Positions 29,661 to 39,099 of a stretch of 55,955 nt of DNA are shown here, piece after piece; position 1 is the first letter of the stretch, and each line of letters starts with the position of its first letter. The notes beneath the pieces are model-generated. The model saw only the letters and a list, made by a program, of their open reading frames with translations. It did not search any database and was not told the DNA's origin. The position numbers and the translations under genes are program-made. Source of the stretch: Clostridia bacterium (GTDB lineage: Bacteria > Bacillota > Clostridia > UMGS1883 > UMGS1540). The DNA lies in NCBI GenBank assembly GCA_029006755.1, contig JAQXGO010000104.1, forward strand, positions 1 through 55,955. The letters are read 5' to 3'.

Positions 29661-32600
29661 AAGAACTGTTTGCACCGCTGACAGAGATGGCGGAATTTCC
29701 GACCATTCTGGAGGCGGTTTCTCGAAAAAGAGAAAAAATTCATATTATCGGGCCCGCAGAAACGCAGAAAGCGCACCTGATTGCCGCACTGATTGCAGAA
29801 AGTGGCAAACGGGGTGCGGTCATTAGCTGGAGTGAGAGTGCCGCAAGGCAGATTGCGGAGGACTTAGCTTTTTTTTCGGAGCATGTAGCCTATTTACCGC
29901 AGGGCGATTTTATGACACAGTGGGCAGAAGGCGTGGGTAAGGATTTGGCAGGCACACGTTCGGAAGCATTATACCGCATCACAATAGGAGATACGGCGGT
30001 GCTGAGTGTCGGCTGTCTTTTGGATTGCACATTGCCGGCAAAGGCCTATCATCCACTTTCGGTAAAGGTGGGAAACACGGTGGAGGGGCTTCCCGAAAAG
30101 CTGACAGAGATGGGGTATCAGCGTGTGCCTATGATTGAAGGGCAGGGACAGTTTGCTGTGCGCGGCGGCATTGTGGACGTTTTTTCCTCCACAGAAAGTC
30201 AGCCGATCCGCATAGAATTATTTGATGCGGAGGTTGACAACATCCGTCGCTTTGATCTTGAAACACAGCGCTCCGTTGAAAATTTAGAGGAAACCGTCAT
30301 TGCACCATTTAGCAGCGAAATGTCGGATGGCGACATATTGGATTATTTCGGAGAGGATACGATTTTTATTCTGGATGAGCCAAGGCGTGTCAGCGAAGGT
30401 GCAGAGGCCTATACAAAAGCAGTCAAAATGAAGGTTGCAGAGCTTGTGATGCAAAGCAAAACCAAGGAACCCAAAGCGGTCAACATACAGGACTATGCCG
30501 TATCGCTTGCAAAAATGGAAAAGGCAGTGGTATGCGGCTTTTCTGCAATTTCCCAAGGCGGAATGGAAAAGCCGACCGTTACGGTGCAGCTGCCTTCTGT
30601 CACCATTGCATCCTATGCCGGCAAAATGGATTTGCTGTGTGAGGATGTAGAGCGTTGGCGCAAGAACCAGTATCGTATTTACATTATGGCTGGCGGCGAA
30701 AATCGTGCAAAGGGTATCATGGAAGCACTGGCAGAACGGAAAATTCCTACGGAAATCGGCGCGGAAGATGTTTGCCCAGCCCGTGGGATTGTAGCCGTTT
30801 TTGAACTGCCGCTGGGTAAAGGATTCATTTATCCGCCCATAAAAACGGTTTTTATCAGTGGCGGCGATGTGTTTTTAAAAAAGAATAGAAAAAAGCGCGG
30901 TGGCTTAAGCGGTGCGAAGGCACTCCGCAGCTTTGATGAGTTAAAGCCCGGAGATTTTGTGGTGCATCGTGTGCATGGGATTGGCCGGTTCATTACAATG
31001 GAAAAAATTGAGACTGACCATGTAGAGCGAGATTATCTCAAGATTGAATATAAGAATCATGATATGCTTTATGTCCCGGTTACGCAGCTCAATTTATTGT
31101 ATAAGTATTCCCATGCCGGGGAAGAAACCGCACCGCCGCGGGTCAACCGCTTGGGCGGCGGCGAATGGCAAAAGACAAAGTCCGGCGTAAAGCATTCCGT
31201 TCGGCAACTTGCTATCAAGCTTGTGGATTTATATGCGGCCCGCAGCCAGATGACAGGGCATGCATTTTTAAAGGACACGCCATGGCAGTCAGAGTTTGAA
31301 AGCACGTTTCCTTATGAGGAAACACCGGATCAGATTACGGCTGTTGCAGAAGTGAAAAGTGACATGGAAAAGCCAAAGCCGATGGATAGACTTTTATGCG
31401 GCGATGTGGGCTACGGGAAAACGGAAGTTGCAATTCGTGCCGCTTTCAAATGCGTGATGGAAGGCATGCAGTGCGCGTATCTTGTGCCGACAACCATTCT
31501 GGCAGCCCAGCATTACAACCACTTCGTAGAACGTATGAAAGATTTCCCGCTGCGTGTAGAAATGCTGTCCAGATTCCGTACAGCGGCACAGCAGAAGAAG
31601 ATTATTGCAGGCCTTGCAAGCGGAGAGGTAGATATTATTATCGGCACGCATCGGCTGTTGGGTGATGATGTTCAATATAAAAAGCTCGGCCTTTTGATTA
31701 TTGACGAGGAACAGCGCTTTGGCGTGGGAGATAAAGAAAAAATTAAGGACATGAAAAAGGGTATTGACGTTTTGACCATGACTGCAACGCCTATTCCGCG
31801 TACCTTGAACATGGCTATGACGGGGATTCGTGATATGAGCGTTCTTTCCAATCCGCCGGAGGAACGGCAACCTATTCAAACGTATGTGTTTGAGTATGAT
31901 GCCACGGTGGTACGGGATGCGGTGGAACGTGAGCTGGAGCGTGGAGGACAGGTGTTTTACGTGTTTAACCGTGTGCAGGGGATCTATCGGGTAGCTGATT
32001 CGCTGCAAAAGCTTGTGCCGGAGGCAAGAATCGTGGTGGCACACGGCCGCATGAATGAGGAAGAACTTGAAAATGCCATGATGAAAATGATGCATCATGA
32101 AGCGGATTTATTGGTTTGTACCACCATTATCGAATCCGGGATTGATATTCCGAACGTAAACACGCTGATTGTGGAAAATGCTGATCATATAGGACTTGCA
32201 CAGCTATATCAGCTGCGCGGGCGCGTTGGCCGTTCTAATAGAATTGCCTATGCATATCTAACCTTCAGACGAGATAAATCGCTTTCCGAAGTTGCGGAAA
32301 AACGTCTGCTTGCCATTAAGGAATTTACAGAGCTTGGTTCCGGCTTCAAAATTGCGCTGCGGGATTTGGAAATTCGTGGTGCGGGAAATCTGTTGGGACC
32401 GGAACAGCATGGTTTTCTGTCTTCTGTAGGGTATGATATGTATGTACGGCTTTTAGAAGAGGCTGTGGCAGAACTGCGTGGAGAAGAAGGAAAAACAGAA
32501 GCAGTGATTGACCTGACGGTGGATGCCGGCATTCCGGATGCCTATATTGAAGATACACGGCAAAGGCTGGAGGCTTACCGTATGATTGCGGAAATTGGCA

Positions 32601-32932
32601 GCGAGGAGGAAGCGGTTTCTGTTACGGATGTTTTGATTGACAGGTTTGGCGAACCTCCGGCAAGAACATTGCGGCTGATTGACGTTGCACTCCTTCGCGT
32701 ATATGCAGAGGCTGCCGGTATTGGGGAGGTGACGCAAAGCGGCGGCAAGGTTATTATGTATTATGACAAGAAACCGAATATGGAACGAGTCAGCGCCGTT
32801 ATTGCAGAAAACCGCGGTGGCATCTTGTTTGGCGCAGGCGAACGTCCGTACCTTGCCTTGCGGGAGAACTTTTTAAAGAATGTGAATGATACGAAAAAAA
32901 TAAAAAAATTGCTAAAAGACTTGAAAAATTGA
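29657..32932 (+). CDS. mfd: transcription-repair coupling factor
   Basis: Translocase that removes RNA polymerase stalled at lesions and recruits UvrA. It has 1091 residues, somewhat shorter than the usual 1130-1180. The order is UvrB-like module (about 1-350), RNA-polymerase-interacting RID (GDFVVHRVHGIGRF near 431), the RecG-like motor with Walker A GDVGYGKTE near 582, DEEQ near 682 and TMTATPIPRTL after it, then the helicase C domain (GRVGRSNRIAYAYL) and the TRCF domain. The start overlaps pth (ATGA). No frameshift is visible; the shortness appears spread over the N-terminal part and linkers. Confidence 0.97.
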   Translation: MKELFAPLTEMAEFPTILEAVSRKREKIHIIGPAETQKAHLIAALIAESGKRGAVISWSESAARQIAEDLAFFSEHVAYLPQGDFMTQWAEGVGKDLAGTRSEALYRITIGDTAVLSVGCLLDCTLPAKAYHPLSVKVGNTVEGLPEKLTEMGYQRVPMIEGQGQFAVRGGIVDVFSSTESQPIRIELFDAEVDNIRRFDLETQRSVENLEETVIAPFSSEMSDGDILDYFGEDTIFILDEPRRVSEGAEAYTKAVKMKVAELVMQSKTKEPKAVNIQDYAVSLAKMEKAVVCGFSAISQGGMEKPTVTVQLPSVTIASYAGKMDLLCEDVERWRKNQYRIYIMAGGENRAKGIMEALAERKIPTEIGAEDVCPARGIVAVFELPLGKGFIYPPIKTVFISGGDVFLKKNRKKRGGLSGAKALRSFDELKPGDFVVHRVHGIGRFITMEKIETDHVERDYLKIEYKNHDMLYVPVTQLNLLYKYSHAGEETAPPRVNRLGGGEWQKTKSGVKHSVRQLAIKLVDLYAARSQMTGHAFLKDTPWQSEFESTFPYEETPDQITAVAEVKSDMEKPKPMDRLLCGDVGYGKTEVAIRAAFKCVMEGMQCAYLVPTTILAAQHYNHFVERMKDFPLRVEMLSRFRTAAQQKKIIAGLASGEVDIIIGTHRLLGDDVQYKKLGLLIIDEEQRFGVGDKEKIKDMKKGIDVLTMTATPIPRTLNMAMTGIRDMSVLSNPPEERQPIQTYVFEYDATVVRDAVERELERGGQVFYVFNRVQGIYRVADSLQKLVPEARIVVAHGRMNEEELENAMMKMMHHEADLLVCTTIIESGIDIPNVNTLIVENADHIGLAQLYQLRGRVGRSNRIAYAYLTFRRDKSLSEVAEKRLLAIKEFTELGSGFKIALRDLEIRGAGNLLGPEQHGFLSSVGYDMYVRLLEEAVAELRGEEGKTEAVIDLTVDAGIPDAYIEDTRQRLEAYRMIAEIGSEEEAVSVTDVLIDRFGEPPARTLRLIDVALLRVYAEAAGIGEVTQSGGKVIMYYDKKPNMERVSAVIAENRGGILFGAGERPYLALRENFLKNVNDTKKIKKLLKDLKN

Positions 32933-32949
32933 CAGAAGTGTAGTATGAT
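32921..32949 (+). promoter_or_regulatory. prsA-yebC promoter in the mfd 3' end
   Basis: TTGAAA (32921-32926, inside the last mfd codons), 17 bases, TATGAT (32944-32949), about 37 bases before the lipoprotein start. Confidence 0.7.
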
Positions 32950-32985
32950 AGTTGAGTGTGAAATTAACTGGAAAGGAAGACGAAA

Positions 32986-34098
32986 ATGAAGAGAATTAAA
33001 CTGTTGGCTATTTTGGCGGCGGCACTCATGCTTCTTTCGGCATGCAACATTATCAATGTTACCGAAGCAGCTTCTATTGGGGATACGGTTGTGTATAAGG
33101 GAGAATTTGCGTATTATATGCAAATGGGTAAATCCGCTGCCATGAAGGAAGCGCAGGCACAGGGGCTTACCATTGAAACAGATGATGACTGGAATAACGT
33201 AAAAATCGGTGAAAAGACGGCTGCACAGTATGCAAAAGATGAAGCAGTGAAGAACCTAAAAAGTGTGATGGTGGCAGAAGCGAAGGCAAAGAAGGAAGGC
33301 TTTACGCTGGATGATGCAGGGAAAGAAGAAATTAAGACCACAAAAGAAAGCATGATCAGCCAGATGGGCGGCCGCTATGAGTATGAAAACGTACTGAATG
33401 ATATGGGCATTAGCCAAACAGAGTTCAATACTTTGATAGAACGCAGCGTTTATGCAGGCAAGTATTTAAGCCAGTTTGCAGAGAACGCTGATGAAGTCAA
33501 GGTATCGGACGATGAAGCGATTGCAAAATATGATGCTGATTATGTATATGTAAAACATATCTTGATATCCAACCAGGCACCGGAAGATACAACAGAAGAA
33601 GCTGTGGTGGAAGAAGCACCTTTGGCGGAGGGCACAGAAGCTGAAGAGAATGTACCGGAGGCGGAGGCAATTGACTATGATGCAGAAGCCAAGAAAGAGG
33701 CGGAAGGCATTTTAGAAAAACTCGCAAGTGGTGCAGACTTTGAGAAACTGATGAACGAGCATTCTGATGATAGTCGCGATGAAAACGGTAAACTGCAGAG
33801 CAACGGCTACATCATGACGGATAATGGACAAATGGTTAAGGAATTTGAAGATGCTGCCATGAAGCTGGAGATTGGTGCATATACAACTGAACTAGTGCAA
33901 ACCTCTTACGGATACCACATTATTAAGAGGTTTGAAAACCCCAAGACCGGGGAGGATTATACCAGCACATTAGAAGACATTAAAAAGGAACTTGCCAACG
34001 AAAAGACAGAAGACCTGATTAATGCATGGGCAGAAGAAATTGGCTTTGTCCTGAACCAGAAGTTTATCGACAGAGTTAAGGTTAAAATGGAGGGATAA
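32986..34098 (+). CDS. prsA: PrsA-like lipoprotein foldase (parvulin PPIase)
   Basis: Extracytoplasmic peptidyl-prolyl isomerase/chaperone. Lipoprotein signal peptide MKRIKLLAILAAALMLLSAC, with lipobox LSAC and lipidated Cys20. SurA/PrsA-N-like helical region at about 30-170, then a parvulin domain from YVKHILIS (near 185) to YGYHIIKRFE (near 316). The parvulin domain is split by an insertion of about 35 residues, very rich in Glu and Ala (TTEEAVVEEAPLAEG and following). Otherwise 370 residues, normal for the family. Own promoter; co-transcribed with yebC, which follows after three bases. Confidence 0.88.
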   Translation: MKRIKLLAILAAALMLLSACNIINVTEAASIGDTVVYKGEFAYYMQMGKSAAMKEAQAQGLTIETDDDWNNVKIGEKTAAQYAKDEAVKNLKSVMVAEAKAKKEGFTLDDAGKEEIKTTKESMISQMGGRYEYENVLNDMGISQTEFNTLIERSVYAGKYLSQFAENADEVKVSDDEAIAKYDADYVYVKHILISNQAPEDTTEEAVVEEAPLAEGTEAEENVPEAEAIDYDAEAKKEAEGILEKLASGADFEKLMNEHSDDSRDENGKLQSNGYIMTDNGQMVKEFEDAAMKLEIGAYTTELVQTSYGYHIIKRFENPKTGEDYTSTLEDIKKELANEKTEDLINAWAEEIGFVLNQKFIDRVKVKMEG

Positions 34099-34101
34099 GT
34101 T

Positions 34102-34842
34102 TTGTCAGGGCATTCTAAATGGAGTAATATCAAGCATAAAAAAGAAAAAAGTGATGCGCAAAGAGCAAAAATATTCACAAAGATTGGCAGAGAGATATCT
34201 GTTATTGTTAAGGCCGGCGGCGCGGATCCTGAAGTGAATGGAAAGCTGAAGGATGTTATTGCAAAAGCGCGTTCCAACAATATGCCGAATGACAACATTA
34301 TGCGTTGTATTAAAAAGGCGGCCGGGGACCAGACGGCGGATAATTATGAAGAAATTATTTACGAGGGCTATGGGCCAAGCGGTGTAGCGGTTATTGTTGA
34401 AACGCTTACAGATAACCGCAATCGTACGGCAGCAGATATGCGGCATTATTTTGATAAGTACGGCGGTAATCTGGGGCAGACAGGCTGCGTAACCTTTATG
34501 TTTGATACGCGCGGTGTGATCTTGGTGGAAAAAGGCGATGTGGATGAGGAAACCATTATGATGGAAGCCTTAGAAGCCGGTGCGGACGATTTCAGCAGTG
34601 AGGATGAGTATTTTGAAATTATGACATCCACGGAAAGCTTTGGTGCCGTACGTGAAAGCATTGAAAACGGCGGCTACACAATTGTGTCTGCAGAAATTAT
34701 GCGCTTGCCGCAAACCACTGTAACCTTAACCGATGCAGAGGACTTAAAGAATATGAACAAGCTGATTGAAATGCTTGAGGACAATGATGATGTCCAGAAC
34801 GTGTTTCATAACTGTGATTTGCCGGAGGACGAGGAAGAATAA
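34102..34842 (+). CDS. yebC: YebC/PmpR family protein
   Basis: 246-residue member of the YebC/TACO1 family, long annotated as a transcriptional regulator and more recently linked to ribosome function at difficult peptide motifs. The start is TTG 34102 after GGAGG, giving (M)[13 protein letters not shown], the invariant family N-terminus. [25 protein letters not shown] and the acidic C-terminus (CDLPEDEEE) are typical. In many bacteria yebC is next to ruvC; here it follows prsA instead. Confidence 0.95.
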   Translation: MSGHSKWSNIKHKKEKSDAQRAKIFTKIGREISVIVKAGGADPEVNGKLKDVIAKARSNNMPNDNIMRCIKKAAGDQTADNYEEIIYEGYGPSGVAVIVETLTDNRNRTAADMRHYFDKYGGNLGQTGCVTFMFDTRGVILVEKGDVDEETIMMEALEAGADDFSSEDEYFEIMTSTESFGAVRESIENGGYTIVSAEIMRLPQTTVTLTDAEDLKNMNKLIEMLEDNDDVQNVFHNCDLPEDEEE

Positions 34843-34867
34843 AGTAGGTAGATAACAGAAGAATAGA

Positions 34868-34921
34868 AAAGCACATCCTTTCTGTATAAAACCTGATGGG
34901 TTTGAGAAAGCGATGTGCTTT
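34868..34921. terminator. bidirectional terminator between yebC and DUF3842
   Basis: Long hairpin with outer stem AAAGCACATC / GATGTGCTTT (10 bp) continuing through CTTTCT / AGAAAG and AAACC / GGTTT. T-rich sequence lies on both sides, serving the convergent genes. Confidence 0.75.
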
Positions 34922-34924
34922 GTG

Positions 34925-35344
34925 TTATTTGTTCTCTTGTGCTACATGCTGGATAAGGGTGATTGCTTCGGCAATCAGATCGGCTATGGGTTTCCTTTCC
35001 GCCCCGACAACGAACGTGTTGCAGCGATGAAACGGAATCAGCACACGTACCGCATCGCTTTGCGATACGGCAGCTGCCATAGAAGGCGTCACCTCGCCGG
35101 TCAAGGCATCCGCAAGGACAATGCCAAACGGCCCGGTAATCACATCGGCTCGCCTTGCGGCAACAAGAGTTGCGTTTTCACCCGTAGCCGCATGGTCGGC
35201 ACCGGCTTTCATCATAACGGCGGTAGCAATGCTGTTTGTGCCAATCGCAGTAATTTCCACAGAGGTAGAAAGTTCTTTGCGGATGCCTTCTATTAATAAA
35301 CGGCCTATTTTGCCGCCTTGTCCATCAATTACAACAATATGCAT
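34925..35344 (-). CDS. DUF3842 family protein
   Basis: A 139-residue Rossmann-like protein starting MHIVVIDGQGGKIGRLLIEGI, with TAIGTNSIATAVMMKAGADHAATGENATLV, ITGPFGIVLADALTGEVTPSMA and LIPFHRCNTFVVGA. These are the conserved blocks of DUF3842, a Clostridia-centred family without known function; the GxGGxIG loop suggests nucleotide or dinucleotide binding. Start after GGAGG, own promoter, single gene. I cannot propose a reaction. Confidence 0.8.
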   Translation of the reverse strand: MHIVVIDGQGGKIGRLLIEGIRKELSTSVEITAIGTNSIATAVMMKAGADHAATGENATLVAARRADVITGPFGIVLADALTGEVTPSMAAAVSQSDAVRVLIPFHRCNTFVVGAERKPIADLIAEAITLIQHVAQENK

Positions 35345-35375
35345 GGGGATAAACCTCCTTCAAAATTGTGTTTCT

Positions 35376-35404
35376 ATTGTATACCAATTCGGAACAAAAG
35401 GCAA
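35376..35404 (-). promoter_or_regulatory. DUF3842 promoter
   Basis: Read on the minus strand: TTGCCT, 17 bases, TACAAT, about 32 bases before the start codon. Confidence 0.6.
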
Positions 35405-35468
35405 GAGTTTTTTTATAGAGCGTCTTTTTATGGAATGTAAAAAATGTATGAACGGATTTGTAAATATC

Positions 35469-35497
35469 TTGACAGTAAATGGTAATTTTTATATAAT
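35469..35497 (+). promoter_or_regulatory. promoter of the ABC exporter operon
   Basis: Perfect TTGACA (35469-35474), 17-base spacer, perfect TATAAT (35492-35497). The TTG start of the first ABC gene follows about 40 bases later after AAAGGAGGAG. Confidence 0.85.
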
Positions 35498-35535
35498 AAA
35501 AAGCAAAAGTTTTCCTGGGTAAAGGAGGAGCGATT

Positions 35536-37266
35536 TTGGTAAAAAAAATACTGTCTTGCTTAGACAAATATACTATATATGCCATATTGTGCCCGTTATT
35601 CGTTGTTATCGAAACGGTTTTGGAAGTTTTTATTCCCTTCTATATGTCCAAAATCATCGATGTAGGCATGGCAAATGGGGGTGACATAGCGTATATCAGC
35701 CGCATGGGCGGCCTTATGGTTGCTTTTGCTGTTTTATCGCTCGTTTGCGGTGCCGTGGCCGCACACTTTGCAGCGAGAGCCTCTGCAGGCTTAGCAAAAG
35801 GGATCCGTAAAAAGATTTTTGATCGGATACAGGATTTTTCCTTTGCCAATATTGACCGTTTCAGTACAGCTTCTCTGGTGACGAGAATCACAACGGATGT
35901 AACCACAACACAGCAGGCTTTTATGATGACCATTCGCAGTGTTGTACGTTCTCCGGTTATGTTGATTGTGGCAACAGTTATGGCAGTCCGGATTAACTGG
36001 CAGCTTTCTACTATCTTTTTTGTCGCACTGCCCTTTTTAGGTGCGATTTTAGTCATTATTGCAATTCGGGCGTTTCCGCGTTTCAAATATATGATGAAGA
36101 TTTACGACAAAATGAATGGCAGCGTGCAGGAAAACTTAGCCGGGATTCGTGTTGTGAAATCCTTTGTCCGAGGCGATTATGAATCAAAGCGCTTTGCCTT
36201 TTCTGCTGATGAGGTGAAGCATGCACAAATACGGGCAGAAAAGCTCTTGGCATGGAATATGCCGGTTATGCAAATTACGATGTACGGCACGATTACGGCA
36301 ATTGTATGGTTTGGCGGCCGCTTTATTATTGGCGGCATGATGACAGCAGGTGAACTGATGGGCTTTATCAGTTATGTGTCGCAAATTCTTATGTCACTGA
36401 TGATGTTGTCCATGGTGTTTGTCCTCCTGATTATGTCCCGTGCATCCGTGGCGAGAATAGCAGAGATACTGGATGAAGTGCCGGATATTGCAGATGATGG
36501 AACGGAAACCACAGTTTCTGACGGCAGTGTTGCCTTTGAAAATGTTTCCTTCAGCTACTTTAAGGATGAGAATAATGTTGTTTTGGAAAATGTCAGCTTT
36601 TCGATTGCAGCCGGCGAAACCGTAGGCATAGTAGGCGGTACAGGTTCTTCCAAAACGACACTTGTGCAGTTGATTCCAAGGCTATACGATGTTTTGGGAG
36701 GCACCATACGGGTCGGTGGCAAGGACGTGCGGCAATACAAGGTTGCTGCTTTGCGGCAGGCTGTGGCAATGGTGTTACAAAAAAACGTGCTGTTTTCGGG
36801 CACAATTCTGGATAACCTGCGTTGGGGTAACCAGAATGCTACGGAGGAGGAAGTGGTTAACGCTTGTAAAATTGCGCAGGCACATGCGTTTATTTCTTCC
36901 TTCCCGGATGGGTACCAGACGTTGCTTGGGCAGGGGGGCGTAAACCTATCCGGAGGGCAGAAGCAACGGCTTTGTATTGCCCGCGCGCTGCTGAAAACGC
37001 CGAAAATTATGATTTTGGACGATAGTACGAGTGCAGTGGATACGGCAACGGACAGTAAAATTCGTGCAGCACTTCGTGGGAATCATAAAGATATAACAAC
37101 GATTATTATTGCCCAGCGCATTTCCTCGGTTTGCGAGGCGGACAAAATTATTGTACTTGATGACGGAAAGATAAACGGCATCGGTACGCATGAAACGCTG
37201 ATGCGTGAAAATGCCATATATCGCGAGGTCTATGAATCACAACAGGAAGGAAAGGTGACAGCGTAA
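35536..37266 (+). CDS. ABC exporter half-transporter A (degenerate catalytic site)
   Basis: 576 residues from TTG 35536: six-helix type I exporter membrane domain (about 1-310), then a nucleotide-binding domain. Walker A is GGTGSSKTT near residue 367, with Ser in place of the usual Gly before Lys; the signature is canonical LSGGQ near 472; Walker B is MILDDSTSAVD, where Asp replaces the catalytic Glu. This is the pattern of the degenerate-site partner in heterodimeric exporters such as TM287/TM288, LmrCD and BmrCD. The next gene starts at the last base of its stop. Substrate unknown; drugs, lipids or peptides are all possible. Confidence 0.92.
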   Translation: MVKKILSCLDKYTIYAILCPLFVVIETVLEVFIPFYMSKIIDVGMANGGDIAYISRMGGLMVAFAVLSLVCGAVAAHFAARASAGLAKGIRKKIFDRIQDFSFANIDRFSTASLVTRITTDVTTTQQAFMMTIRSVVRSPVMLIVATVMAVRINWQLSTIFFVALPFLGAILVIIAIRAFPRFKYMMKIYDKMNGSVQENLAGIRVVKSFVRGDYESKRFAFSADEVKHAQIRAEKLLAWNMPVMQITMYGTITAIVWFGGRFIIGGMMTAGELMGFISYVSQILMSLMMLSMVFVLLIMSRASVARIAEILDEVPDIADDGTETTVSDGSVAFENVSFSYFKDENNVVLENVSFSIAAGETVGIVGGTGSSKTTLVQLIPRLYDVLGGTIRVGGKDVRQYKVAALRQAVAMVLQKNVLFSGTILDNLRWGNQNATEEEVVNACKIAQAHAFISSFPDGYQTLLGQGGVNLSGGQKQRLCIARALLKTPKIMILDDSTSAVDTATDSKIRAALRGNHKDITTIIIAQRISSVCEADKIIVLDDGKINGIGTHETLMRENAIYREVYESQQEGKVTA

Positions 37267-39098
37267 TGAGACCAACCACCAAAAGTGTCCGCAAACCCCA
37301 AAACGCGAAAAAAACACTTAAGCGGATTTTAAGCTATTTGGATGCCTATAAAGGGCGGTTGCCGGTTGTTGCGATTAGTATTATCATAAGCTCTACGGCC
37401 GGGGTCGCAGGCACCTATCTTTTAAAACCCCTTTTAAATAATTATATTGTGCCGTTCATCGGTCAGCAAAGTCCGGATTATTCCGGCTTTATCCGCCTTA
37501 TTTTAGTACTGGTTTTGATTTATGCATCGGGAGCATTATGTTCCGTCCTCTATTCGCGTATGATGGTCGATATTTCAAAAGGTGCTCTGGCAAAAATCCG
37601 TAAGGATCTTTTTTCTCACATGCAGAAGCTTCCAATTCGCTTTTTCGACACGCATACGCATGGCGAATTAATGAGCTGCTACTCGAACGATATTGATGCA
37701 TTGCGTGAAATGCTCAGCCAGGCAATCCCGCAGTTCTTTTCCTGCTTATTGTCTTTTACGGGTGTCTTTGTAATGATGATTGTATTAAGCCCGTATCTCA
37801 CCATATTGGCAGTGCTTATGCTTTGCCTGATGCTCTTGGTTGTAAAAAAAATCGGTGCCAAGAGTGCAGGGTTTTTCCGGGCACAGCAAAAGTCTATCGG
37901 TGCTTTAAATGGCTATGTGGAAGAGATGGTGGAAGGGCAGAAGGTTGTGCAGGTTTTTGGTCATGAGGATAAGGTAAAAAAGGATTTCGTCGCTTTGAAC
38001 GAAGAGCTATGCACGTCTGCGACAAATGCACACACATTTGCCAATATTCTTATGCCTATTATGGGGAACCTCTCCTATCTGCATTACGCGCTGACAGCGG
38101 TTTTGGGAGCAATTCTGGCTTTGCAAGGGCTTTCGGATGTAGGTACAATTGCTTCCTTCTTGCAGTACACGCGTTCGTTTGCCCAGCCACTTACGCAAAT
38201 GTCCCAACTTTTTAATTCTATTTTGAGTGCGATGGCAGGCGCAGAACGTATCTTTGCGGTGATTGATGAACCTATTGAGGCAGACAACGGCGATGTGGTG
38301 TTAGAGAAAAAAGACGGGGAATGGGTTTGGTGTGTGCCGGGAAAGGAAACAACCTATGTTCCGGTGCGCGGTGATGTTCGTTTCCATGATGTGACCTTTG
38401 GGTATGTGCCTGAAAAAATGGTTTTGCATCATGTGTCATTGTATGCAAAGCCGGGGCAGAAAATAGCGTTTGTTGGCTCAACCGGTGCGGGAAAGACCAC
38501 AATTACGAACTTGATAAATCGCTTTTATGATATTGAAGAAGGGACGATTACCTATGATGGAATCCCGATTCAGAGAATTTGCAAAGAAGATTTAAGACGT
38601 TCCATGTCTATGGTTTTGCAGGATACGCATTTGTTTACAGGGACTGTGGCCGATAACATTCGGTACGGCCGTCTTGATGCTACAGATGAAGAAGTGATTG
38701 CCGCTGCAAAAATTGCAAATGCGCATACGTTTATTATGCATCTTGAAAAAGGGTACGATACGGAATTGTCAGCAGACGGCGGAAATTTAAGCCAGGGACA
38801 AAGACAGCTTCTTTCGATTGCGCGTGCGGCTGTTGCTGATCCGCCTGTACTGATTTTAGATGAGGCAACAAGCTCTATTGATACAAGGACAGAAAAGCTG
38901 ATAGAAAAAGGCATGGACAAACTGATGGAAGGCAGAACAGTGTTTGTAATTGCCCACCGCTTGTCTACGGTTCGGAATGCAGATGCAATTATGGTATTGG
39001 AAAATGGAAACATTATTGAACGCGGCGACCATGATGATTTAATCAAAAGCCGCGGCAAATACTATCAACTCTATACCGGCATGTTTGAATTGGAATAG
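37266..39098 (+). CDS. ABC exporter half-transporter B (catalytic partner)
   Basis: 610 residues, start ATG overlapping the preceding stop (TAATG). N-terminal extension of about 25 basic residues, six membrane helices to about residue 325, NBD with Walker A GSTGAGKTT near 405, Walker B VLILDEATSS with catalytic Glu near 535, and a degenerate signature LSQGQ near 509. A consensus Walker B here pairs with LSGGQ of partner A, and the degenerate LSQGQ pairs with partner A's DD site, so the two proteins form one competent and one degenerate ATP site. An insertion near residues 345-370 (EKKDGEWVWCVPGKETTYV) precedes the NBD. It converges with the next gene across one base. Confidence 0.92.
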   Translation: MRPTTKSVRKPQNAKKTLKRILSYLDAYKGRLPVVAISIIISSTAGVAGTYLLKPLLNNYIVPFIGQQSPDYSGFIRLILVLVLIYASGALCSVLYSRMMVDISKGALAKIRKDLFSHMQKLPIRFFDTHTHGELMSCYSNDIDALREMLSQAIPQFFSCLLSFTGVFVMMIVLSPYLTILAVLMLCLMLLVVKKIGAKSAGFFRAQQKSIGALNGYVEEMVEGQKVVQVFGHEDKVKKDFVALNEELCTSATNAHTFANILMPIMGNLSYLHYALTAVLGAILALQGLSDVGTIASFLQYTRSFAQPLTQMSQLFNSILSAMAGAERIFAVIDEPIEADNGDVVLEKKDGEWVWCVPGKETTYVPVRGDVRFHDVTFGYVPEKMVLHHVSLYAKPGQKIAFVGSTGAGKTTITNLINRFYDIEEGTITYDGIPIQRICKEDLRRSMSMVLQDTHLFTGTVADNIRYGRLDATDEEVIAAAKIANAHTFIMHLEKGYDTELSADGGNLSQGQRQLLSIARAAVADPPVLILDEATSSIDTRTEKLIEKGMDKLMEGRTVFVIAHRLSTVRNADAIMVLENGNIIERGDHDDLIKSRGKYYQLYTGMFELE

Positions 39099-39099
39099 A

